The position numbers and the translations under genes are program-made. The notes beneath the pieces are model-generated. The model ran no database searches, was not told the origin of the DNA, and saw only the letters and a program-made list of their open reading frames with translations. From CAZTZL01 sp964617625 (lineage in GTDB: Bacteria > Zhuqueibacterota > QNDG01 > DSAB01), in contig CAZTZL010000084.1 of assembly GCA_964617625.1 (NCBI GenBank), forward strand, positions 1 through 12,710: a stretch of 12,710 nt of DNA, given 5' to 3'. Below, piece by piece: positions 8,202-12,710 of the stretch (positions within the stretch are counted from its first letter, which is position 1; each line of letters starts with the position of its first letter).

Positions 8202-9050
8202 TTGAAACGCAATTATGGAATTCTGATTTTAATCATCCTTCTGACAGCCATGAATCAGGCCTTCGGTATGAGTGATCCAAATGACTCCGAAGGCTGTAAA
8301 GACCCCGCCCTGTTCAGCCGGATGCCCGGCTTTTATATCCCGAACTGCCAGGATATCGATTTTGACCGTTTTGATTTTCCGGTCGGACCTGACAGGAACC
8401 AGACCGTCGAAGGGCACCATTACTATATTGACTATTATGCCAATGACGACACTAAAATCCCCAGCGGTTTGCAGATCATCAGTAATTACACCAACGCCGC
8501 CAAGGCCATCGGCGGTGAGAAGATTTATCAATTTGAAGACGGCGGCACCCAGTATGTGACTCTGAAAGTAGTCAAGAATAATACCGAAGTCTGGGTACTG
8601 ATCGAAGGCGCCAGCAACGGTATATACAAGGTCAATATCATCGAAAAGAAAATGATGAAACAGGATGTCGTCGCAAATGCCGAAAGTCTCGCGAACACAA
8701 TCAATGAAACCGGCAAAGCAGCTGTTTACGGCATCTATTTCGACACTGGCAAATCCGACATTAAACCGGAATCCGAACCAGCCATCAATGAGATAGCCAA
8801 ACTGCTTAAAAACAATTCGGCGCTCAAACTCTATGTGGTCGGCCACACCGATAATGTCGGAACGTTCGATTCCAATATCAAATTGTCCCAGTCCAGGGCC
8901 GCATCGGTGGTAAATGCACTGGTCAGCAAAAACGGAATTGCCGCCGCCCGACTCACGCCATTCGGCGCAGGGCCCACAGCACCGGTTGCTTCAAATACAA
9001 CTGAGGAAGGACGGGCCAAGAACCGCCGTGTGGAACTGGTGGCACAGTAA
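8202..9050 (+). CDS. OmpA-family outer-membrane/periplasmic protein with TTG start
   Basis: This 282-residue protein begins with a Sec signal peptide (residues 1-22, cleavage likely after AFG). The middle domain (about 30-165) has the pattern LFSRMPGFYI...CQDIDFDRFDF...VEGHHYYIDY...NYTNAAKAIGGE, seen in many OmpA-like proteins of unknown function. The C-terminal OmpA domain (about 172-282) binds peptidoglycan. It shows IYFDTGKSDIKPES (178-191), VGHTDNVG (213-220, diaminopimelate-contacting Asp 217), LSQSRA (228-233) and EEGRAKNRRVEL (268-279, Arg 276). It therefore tethers the cell wall to the outer membrane or to another envelope component. A strong ribosome binding site precedes the TTG start. 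A stable hairpin begins 12 nt after the stop. Confidence 0.9.
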   Translation: MKRNYGILILIILLTAMNQAFGMSDPNDSEGCKDPALFSRMPGFYIPNCQDIDFDRFDFPVGPDRNQTVEGHHYYIDYYANDDTKIPSGLQIISNYTNAAKAIGGEKIYQFEDGGTQYVTLKVVKNNTEVWVLIEGASNGIYKVNIIEKKMMKQDVVANAESLANTINETGKAAVYGIYFDTGKSDIKPESEPAINEIAKLLKNNSALKLYVVGHTDNVGTFDSNIKLSQSRAASVVNALVSKNGIAAARLTPFGAGPTAPVASNTTEEGRAKNRRVELVAQ

Positions 9051-9061
9051 TCCCAATTGTC

Positions 9062-9088
9062 CCGGGATTCTATCCCGGTACGAAAAAA
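9062..9088 (+). repeat. intergenic hairpin plus A7 tract, copy 1
   Basis: CCGGGAT (9062-9068) and ATCCCGG (9072-9078) make a perfect 7-bp stem with a 3-nt loop, followed by TACG and A7. It lies 12 nt after the OmpA-family stop. The A-tract is on the wrong side for an ordinary + strand terminator. Confidence 0.6.
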
Positions 9089-9198
9089 AGGAGAGCTCAG
9101 TCATCTAAAACAATGCAGAATACGATCCTGACAAACTTACTGATTATGAATAATGGTGGCTTGTCAAACATTTCAAATTAAACAAAAGAGGTAATTTT

Positions 9199-9852
9199 AT
9201 GAAAAAGCTTTTATCGATTATACCGGTTCTCATGCTTTTTACGGCATCTTCCGTTTTTTCACAAAATCAGGACCATTCAAAATGGCCTTCAGAATTCGTA
9301 CACCCTGATATGCCCGTGTATAAAGCAGGAAAATTCAAAGGCTGGAACCAATGGGATAAAAACAACAACTATCGTCTCTTTATGCTTATAGAAGAGACAA
9401 ATCAATCGGATCTGGACAAATACATCGCCCAATTGAAGGCCGCCGGATTTGAAGAAAAAAGCAGCTTGAATTTTCATAAAGACCTTTTTGATGTCGAACT
9501 TCAATTCAATTCCAATACCATTCTTCAGATATCCTCGAACAGGATAACTGTCATAAAATGGCCAAAAACATGGCTTGTGGGAATCCCCGAACTGCAAAAA
9601 GGCGCTCTTACGAGTATGATCGAACCTTGCGAAGAAATGCCGGATTATCTTCAATTATATTTCATTAATCTCAGCCAGGAAGACATAAATGACTGGCTGC
9701 AGGATTTGAAAAAAGCCGGCTTCGAGACCGGAAGCGACAATGCCTCCAAAACGAATGTCAAATTGGGTGGAAAGACCTACAAGTCTCTTTATATTCAACT
9801 GCAGGAAAACGGCACAAACGAATGGATGGTGGACTTTAATTATTCCAATTGA
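9199..9852 (+). CDS. exported protein of two tandem homologous modules, function unknown
   Basis: The 217-residue protein has a Sec signal peptide (1-21, cleavage near VFS/Q) and should be periplasmic or secreted. The mature part is an internal duplication. Module 1 (about 28-112) begins KWPSEF and contains SDLDKYIAQLKAAGFEEK; module 2 (about 120-214) begins KWPKTW and contains EDINDWLQDLKKAGFETG. Each has an acidic amphipathic helix ending in K-A-A/K-A-G-F between beta-rich segments, a pattern common in small alpha/beta domains of unknown function. One cysteine is present (C144). The start follows GAGGTAA (9189-9195 region). I recognise no named family with certainty. It lies between the OmpA-family and DUF2231 genes, each separated by hairpin-bearing gaps. 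Confidence 0.8.
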   Translation: MKKLLSIIPVLMLFTASSVFSQNQDHSKWPSEFVHPDMPVYKAGKFKGWNQWDKNNNYRLFMLIEETNQSDLDKYIAQLKAAGFEEKSSLNFHKDLFDVELQFNSNTILQISSNRITVIKWPKTWLVGIPELQKGALTSMIEPCEEMPDYLQLYFINLSQEDINDWLQDLKKAGFETGSDNASKTNVKLGGKTYKSLYIQLQENGTNEWMVDFNYSN

Positions 9853-9919
9853 TGAAAGGCCTCTCCGTTCGTGAATTTTGAAAGGTCTGTTATACCGCAG
9901 GCAGACATTTTCCTCAACC

Positions 9920-9949
9920 GTCCTGGAGTAATGCGCCGGGACTAAAAAA
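9920..9949 (+). repeat. intergenic hairpin plus A6 tract, copy 2
   Basis: GTCCTGG (9920-9926) pairs with CCGGGAC (9936-9942), 7 bp with one G-U pair and a 9-nt loop, followed by T and A6. Its flanks and right arm match copy 3 at 10639 closely. Confidence 0.55.
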
Positions 9950-10064
9950 GAACTTTTAATTTCAATATTACGAACAATCATAATCGCCCTGGATTTCCCT
10001 GTCGAATGTGTGAAAACGGGAAAATTCAGGGCGGATTATTTATCCGGTCAATCTTCAAATTCTA

Positions 10065-10093
10065 TTGGATTTTACAAATCATCTTGCTATATT
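10065..10093 (+). promoter_or_regulatory. candidate sigma-70 promoter for the DUF2231-hemerythrin unit
   Basis: TTGGAT (10065-10070), a 17-nt spacer and TATATT (10088-10093) lie about 50 nt before the ATG at 10145. The -10 region is preceded by TTGC, as in the consensus promoter at 136, which supports it. The -35 match is poor. Confidence 0.45.
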
Positions 10094-10130
10094 TTTCAAT
10101 ATTATTTTTCTGTATGGATAACCTTAAAGA

Positions 10131-10135
10131 AAGGA
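10131..10135 (+). promoter_or_regulatory. ribosome binding site setting the DUF2231 gene start
   Basis: AAGGA lies 9 nt before ATG 10145. It favours this start over the in-frame upstream start at 10010, whose added 45 residues look like untranslated leader. Confidence 0.65.
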
Positions 10136-10144
10136 TCCTGTTTG

Positions 10145-10636
10145 ATGTTTGAGCTCCCTTCCATTCCTACCTGGGATGCACTTCATCCGGGTATATCCCA
10201 TTTTCCGATCGTGCTTCTTCTGGTGTCGCCTGTTCTTATATTCATCGGGCTGTTTTCACCTTTAAGGCGTGCCAATTTAATATCGATGGCCTTTTGGTTT
10301 ATGCTGATTGGAACTGTGGGCGTCTATTTGTCGGCGGCGACCGGCGATGCGGCAAAGGAGCTCGCTCCCCAAACACCCGAAATTAAAAAGGCACTTGAAA
10401 ACCATGAGAGCCTGGGCGAAATTGCGCGTACGGTCTTCACGATATTGACGGTGCTTCTCGCCTCGCTTCAATATGGCCCCAAACTGCTCAAAAAGCAGCT
10501 CAGCCCGGGTGTGTTATTGGCGCTTTTCGTTATCTTTCTGTTCATTTATGCCGCAGCGGCTTTGCTCCTTTACAACACCGCCCATTCAGGCGGACTGCTC
10601 GTTCACAAGCTGGGAGTCCACGCAAAAATCTATTAA
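10145..10636 (+). CDS. DUF2231-type membrane protein
   Basis: This 163-residue protein has four predicted membrane helices (about 18-38, 46-66, 92-110, 121-143). The N-terminal DALHPGISHFPIVLLL (11-26) and the later ATGDAAKEL (65-73) and ENHESLGE (85-92) match the DUF2231 pattern of predicted membrane proteins with conserved histidines near the membrane surface. Histidines H14, H19, H87, H147, H154 and H159 could ligate haem or metal; this is suggested by their placement, not shown. The biochemical role of DUF2231 is not established. The gene is followed by a hemerythrin-like gene with a 111-nt hairpin-rich gap. Another metal-binding, oxygen-related neighbour hints at a redox or gas-related role. 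Confidence 0.78.
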   Translation: MFELPSIPTWDALHPGISHFPIVLLLVSPVLIFIGLFSPLRRANLISMAFWFMLIGTVGVYLSAATGDAAKELAPQTPEIKKALENHESLGEIARTVFTILTVLLASLQYGPKLLKKQLSPGVLLALFVIFLFIYAAAALLLYNTAHSGGLLVHKLGVHAKIY

Positions 10637-10638
10637 CC

Positions 10639-10670
10639 GTCCCTGACTTTTCTTCCGGGACATAAAAAAA
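10639..10670 (+). repeat. intergenic hairpin plus A7 tract, copy 3
   Basis: GTCCC (10639-10643) pairs with GGGAC (10657-10661), followed by AT and A7 (10664-10670). It starts 3 nt after the DUF2231 stop codon. The ACCGTCC left flank and CCGGGAC right arm are shared with copy 2. Confidence 0.5.
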
Positions 10671-10687
10671 GGAAGGCATTGCCTTCC
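10664..10687 (-). terminator. palindrome with T7 on the minus strand
   Basis: GGAAGGCA (10671-10678) and TGCCTTCC (10680-10687) form a perfect inverted repeat. On the minus strand it is followed directly by seven T, the layout of an intrinsic terminator. No minus-strand gene is visible in the window that would need it, so it may block antisense transcription or be part of the adjoining repeat. Confidence 0.4.
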
Positions 10688-10700
10688 GAAATAATTCGTT

Positions 10701-10718
10701 CCAAAGTAAAAACTTTGG
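10701..10718 (+). promoter_or_regulatory. hairpin in the leader of the hemerythrin gene
   Basis: CCAAAGT (10701-10707) and ACTTTGG (10712-10718) form a perfect 7-bp stem with an AAAA loop, ending 16 nt before the ribosome binding site. It could be a processing or mRNA-stability element. Confidence 0.4.
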
Positions 10719-10734
10719 TTCGACATCTATAATG

Positions 10735-10741
10735 AAGGAGG
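10735..10741 (+). promoter_or_regulatory. strong ribosome binding site of the hemerythrin gene
   Basis: AAGGAGG is complete and lies 6 nt before ATG 10748. A TTG at 10742 in the same frame directly abuts the site and is therefore too close to be the start. Confidence 0.8.
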
Positions 10742-10747
10742 TTGAAT

Positions 10748-11284
10748 ATGCAGGCACGTGCTCCGCTCATGATAGAACACCGTTTGATCGATCGAATGAT
10801 CGGGATAATCACACGAACCTTGTCCCGAATCGAAATGAAGAAAAAGGTTGATCCAATAGCCATTGATACAGTGGTTGATTTTATCCGCACATATGCAGAC
10901 AGAACGCATCATGGAAAAGAAGAAGATATCCTCTTTAGAGATCTCAAGAAAAAAGGATTGTCTGAAGAAGACCAACAGTTAATGAATGAACTGATCCAGG
11001 AACATGTACTGGGACGAAAAACCACCAGGAAACTGATAGACGCAAATGACCGTTACCGAAATGGTGATCAAACGGCTTTGGCAGAAATCACGGCTCATCT
11101 TGCCTCGCTGGCGGACTTCTATCCGAAACATATTGAAAAAGAGGACAAGATCTTTTTCCCTGCCGCAAGAGGATATTTTTCCGAGGAGGAAGACCAGGCC
11201 ATGCTCAATGAATTTTGGGAATTTGACAGAAAAATGATTCATGAAAAATACATTTCGGTAGTAGAACTGTTTGAAAAACAGTAA
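10748..11284 (+). CDS. hemerythrin-like (HHE domain) diiron protein
   Basis: The 178-residue cytoplasmic protein is nearly all helical and carries the H...HxxxE...H...HxxxE set of bacterial hemerythrin-like proteins: H11 in IEHRLI, H55 and E59 in THHGKEED, H86 in IQEHVLGR, H128 and E132 in PKHIEKED. These residues bind a non-haem diiron centre that can carry or sense O2 or NO, or help iron-sulfur repair. The early DRMIGIITRTLSRIE stretch and the GDQTALAEITAHLASLADFYPKHI stretch are usual for this family. Its leader holds a hairpin and a strong ribosome binding site, and a DUF2231 membrane protein gene lies just upstream. Family assignment is firm; the physiological ligand is unknown. Confidence 0.9.
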   Translation: MQARAPLMIEHRLIDRMIGIITRTLSRIEMKKKVDPIAIDTVVDFIRTYADRTHHGKEEDILFRDLKKKGLSEEDQQLMNELIQEHVLGRKTTRKLIDANDRYRNGDQTALAEITAHLASLADFYPKHIEKEDKIFFPAARGYFSEEEDQAMLNEFWEFDRKMIHEKYISVVELFEKQ

Positions 11285-11602
11285 AGAACTCCACTAAAAA
11301 CTTTGAGCCTGTGAAAAAGTCTTTCTTCCGGATTATTAAGCAAATAATTTACAAAGCCGTTCCTGAAAAATTGGTGGATTTTAGTAAAGCAGCTTGTTAT
11401 ATTATCCAATAATTTTACATCTCCTGCACTGCCCTGAATCTTGTATAATCAACGACTCGGTCCAAATGGAAACAGGGAAATTTTCACAAAAGCATATATA
11501 ATTAGATGCCCGCATATATGATTAGATGCCAAAGATGTTTCGAATAATATATGGTTAGCGTTAATAAGTGTTTAATAATTCCCAGACCAAAGGAGATACC
11601 AA
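11285..11602 (+). other. AT-rich intergenic stretch of 318 nt
   Basis: No gene is evident. A weak stem ACTTT (11300-11304)/AAAGT (11316-11320) followed by CTTTCTT may end the hemerythrin transcript. A TATAAT (11444-11449) is present but has no -35 at a proper distance. Two 19-bp direct repeats at 11492-11530 and the AAAGGAG site (11589-11595) of the FISUMP gene follow. Confidence 0.5.
11492..11530 (+). repeat. two tandem 19-bp direct repeats upstream of the FISUMP gene
   Basis: GCATATATAATTAGATGCC (11492-11510) and GCATATATGATTAGATGCC (11512-11530) differ at one position and lie with a 20-nt period. A third, degenerate partial copy (ATATATGGTTAGC) lies near 11547-11559. Two-turn spacing would suit a protein bound to one face of the helix. 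Confidence 0.65.
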
Positions 11603-12346
11603 ATGAGAAAGCCAATACTTTTTCAAATTTTAATTTATCTGTTTATTCTTTTCTCATTCAGCTGTGATAAAAAAAATCCGACAAAAAATGACAACTCTAC
11701 AGCAGTTCCTAATACTGTGACTGATATCGATGGGAATATTTATCATACTGTCAAAATTGGTGATCAGATCTGGACTGCTGAAAACTTAAAAGTTACAAAA
11801 TATAGAAATGGTGATTCAATACCAAATGTACAAGATAGTACTGAATGGGGAAATTTGACAACAGGAGCTCAATGCGCTTATAACAATGATGAAGTTAATG
11901 TTGAAATATATGGTCGTCTATATAATTGGTATGCTCTAAACGACAGCAGGGGTATTGCCCCTGCCGGCTGGCACGTACCGAGTGACGAAGAATGGAAAGC
12001 ACTGGAGATGTTCCTGGGTATGAGCCAATCAGAAGCTGATAATACGGGTTATCGCGGCACCAACGAAGGCAGCAAACTGGCAGGCGAGGCTGATTTGTGG
12101 AGTAATGGTGGACTTGAAAATAATGCCGCATTTGGCGAAAGCGGCCTTTCGGCGCTTCCGGCTGGTTACCGTGGTAATTATGATGGTTACTTCCACTTTC
12201 TCGGCCGCGACGCCTACTTTTGGTCTGCTACCGAGAAAGGTAGTTATCTCGCGTGGCTCCGGTATCTGAATTACGGTTATTCAGAAGTGTATCGTACCAA
12301 CTATAATAAGCTAGACGGGTTCTCTATTCGCCTTATCAGGGATTGA
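11603..12346 (+). CDS. FISUMP-domain lipoprotein, candidate DGR target protein
   Basis: The 247-residue protein has a lipoprotein-type leader ending FSFSC (C21), so it should be lipid-anchored in the envelope. Residues about 40-247 form a FISUMP domain (Fibrobacter succinogenes major paralogous domain), a C-type-lectin/formylglycine-enzyme-like fold. Marks are DIDGNIYHTVKIGDQIW (41-57), AENLKVTKYRNGD (59-71), GRLYNWYAL (104-112), GIAPAGWHVPSDEEW (117-131), LSALPAGYR (182-190), YFWSATE (205-211) and GFSIRLIRD (239-247). Such folds are common targets of diversity-generating retroelements. Residues 212-238 alternate fixed and N/Y/G/S/L/T positions with pyrimidine-ending codons, like a variable region. 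The N-terminal half is AT-rich and the C-terminal half GC-richer, so the gene looks mosaic. AAAGGAG (11589-11595) precedes the ATG. The likely role is surface binding; the ligand is unknown. Confidence 0.9.
   Translation: MRKPILFQILIYLFILFSFSCDKKNPTKNDNSTAVPNTVTDIDGNIYHTVKIGDQIWTAENLKVTKYRNGDSIPNVQDSTEWGNLTTGAQCAYNNDEVNVEIYGRLYNWYALNDSRGIAPAGWHVPSDEEWKALEMFLGMSQSEADNTGYRGTNEGSKLAGEADLWSNGGLENNAAFGESGLSALPAGYRGNYDGYFHFLGRDAYFWSATEKGSYLAWLRYLNYGYSEVYRTNYNKLDGFSIRLIRD
12215..12343 (+). other. candidate DGR variable region (VR) in the FISUMP gene
   Basis: This covers residues 205-247. Scaffold residues W207, A217, W218, R220, S227, E228, V229, R231 and G239-F240-S241 alternate with G213, S214, Y215, L216, L219, Y221, Y224, G225, Y226, T232, Y234. 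Every codon at the latter positions ends in C or T, as do the intervening N223, N233 and N235. That is the product expected of adenine mutagenesis at AAC/AAT codons. No template repeat is in the window to prove it. Confidence 0.55.
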
Positions 12347-12412
12347 CCATTTGTCTATTTGTCAATACTGCATAATCGGGATTCCTCCATGGCGCATCAG
12401 ATTATTTGTAGT

Positions 12413-12429
12413 TTGGGGCTAAGCCCCAA
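12413..12429 (+). repeat. GC-rich palindrome downstream of the candidate variable region
   Basis: TTGGGGCT (12413-12420) and AGCCCCAA (12422-12429) are perfect inverted copies around a single A, 67 nt after the FISUMP stop. No U-run follows on the + strand, so an intrinsic terminator is unlikely. DGR target genes often carry a hairpin/cruciform shortly after the variable region. Confidence 0.5.
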
Positions 12430-12477
12430 CGAAAATATTTCTATGATTTCCGAAGGTAAACTTCTTTAGGCAAAGCA

Positions 12478-12573
12478 ATGGCTAAATACAATGAACCGCC
12501 TGTAATTAAAGCAAGCGATGATCTTCCGGTAGAAATTTTCAGATTGACTAAGAATTTCACCAAAGAATATTAA
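12478..12573 (+). pseudogene. remnant of an Avd/S23-like four-helix-bundle gene
   Basis: A 31-codon frame starts MAKYNEPPVIKASDDLPVEI and continues FRLTKNFTKEY before a stop. Segments K-A-S-x-D-L, E-I-F-R-L-T-K-N-F and T-K-E-Y resemble the first helix of four-helix-bundle proteins of the S23/Avd group, which are normally about 115-130 residues. Skipping one T at 12570-12571 would continue the reading as Y-K-Y-N-K-I-E-K-I-H-L before another stop, so the K-Y expected after K-E-Y is still recognisable. The rest of the gene is missing. Avd is the accessory protein of diversity-generating retroelements, and this remnant lies just downstream of a candidate DGR target. The plain S23-like family is the alternative. 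The assignment rests on memory of family patterns and a short stretch. Confidence 0.5.
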
Positions 12574-12672
12574 AATACAACAAAATAGAGAAAATCCATC
12601 TATGACAAATGGCACTATAAAAACCGATTACAATCAAACAGGTTATCCTAATTGGATAGAAACACAAATCAC

Positions 12673-12710
12673 ATGAAGAGAATTGTTTTGCTTGTCGAAA
12701 CTTCACGCGA
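12673..12710 (+). CDS. start of a XylR/LacI-type transcriptional regulator, cut by the window edge
   Basis: Only 12 full codons are present: MKRIVLLVETSR. This closely resembles the opening of XylR-type sugar-responsive regulators (periplasmic-binding-like sensor domain followed by an AraC DNA-binding domain), which typically start with K-R-V-A-L-L-I-E-T-S-R and then Y-G-R-G-L-L-R-G-I. No good ribosome binding site is seen before the ATG. The call is tentative because so little is visible; the next residues would settle it. Confidence 0.45.
   Translation, partial: MKRIVLLVETSR

Noticed and set aside
8229..8846. A 205-codon open frame on the minus strand
   Set aside because: It lies wholly inside the OmpA-family gene. 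Its translation has no recognisable domain, and the plus-strand protein has clear motifs, a signal peptide and a ribosome binding site.
10010..10144. N-terminal extension of the DUF2231 gene
   Set aside because: The 45 extra residues have no membrane or signal character, and the ribosome binding site at 10131-10135 points to the ATG at 10145.
11444..11449. TATAAT as a -10 element for the FISUMP gene
   Set aside because: No -35-like hexamer lies 16-18 nt upstream; the nearest TTTACA is 24 nt away.
12602..12676. A 24-codon frame ending in an ATGA overlap with the regulator start
   Set aside because: Too short, no ribosome binding site and no recognisable motif; it probably lies in decayed sequence after the avd-like remnant.
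12574..12710. Search for a DGR template repeat after the avd-like remnant
   Set aside because: This stretch shows no recognisable similarity to the variable region at 12215-12343, so no template repeat can be claimed here.

Overview
The window looks like a chromosomal stretch from a Gram-negative bacterium. It encodes an OmpA-type peptidoglycan-binding protein, several Sec-exported proteins and lipoproteins, and a FISUMP-type surface lipoprotein. Most genes have AAGGAG-like ribosome binding sites, which argues against a classical Bacteroidetes genome. FISUMP domains, an arylsulfotransferase-like protein and pectin-ester hydrolases together would suit an environmental polysaccharide degrader of the Fibrobacter/Bacteroidetes-related candidate phyla, but the taxonomy is inference only. 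All genes I accept lie on the + strand. Base composition varies strongly from gene to gene; the membrane-protein gene at 1799-2545 and the 5' half of the FISUMP gene are clearly AT-rich.

Layout: (i) 1-1529, a consensus sigma-70 promoter followed by a membrane-anchored arylsulfotransferase-family beta-propeller. (ii) 1799-2545, a polytopic membrane protein of unknown function with an N-E-E-I-S-W-G-Q-R motif. (iii) 2692-5937, a carbohydrate-ester module: a pectin methylesterase split by a one-base frameshift, then a large SGNH sialate-O-acetylesterase-type esterase. The pair would remove methyl and acetyl groups from pectin-like glycans. (iv) 6036-7839, a compact three-gene unit: nitrilase-superfamily amidohydrolase, LysE/RhtB-type exporter, small four-helix membrane protein. 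(v) 8202-9852, an OmpA-family protein with a TTG start and an exported protein made of two tandem copies of one module. (vi) 10145-11284, a DUF2231-type membrane protein and a hemerythrin-like diiron protein. (vii) 11603-12710, a FISUMP lipoprotein followed by a broken Avd/S23-like four-helix gene and the first codons of a XylR-like regulator.

The most interesting part is the right end. The last ~43 residues of the FISUMP lipoprotein look like the variable region of a diversity-generating retroelement (DGR) target. The fold is the kind DGRs diversify, fixed W/R/GFS.R scaffold positions alternate with N/Y/G/S/L/T residues, and every codon at those alternating positions ends in a pyrimidine, as expected if they derive from AAC/AAT codons in a template repeat. 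A perfect GC-rich palindrome lies 67 nt after the stop, and a remnant resembling the DGR accessory gene avd follows. No template repeat or reverse transcriptase lies in the window, so this is either a decayed DGR or a target served by a DGR elsewhere.

A second recurring signal is a short intergenic hairpin followed by an A-tract. It appears after three consecutive genes (about 9060-10670) and does not have the layout of a normal terminator.
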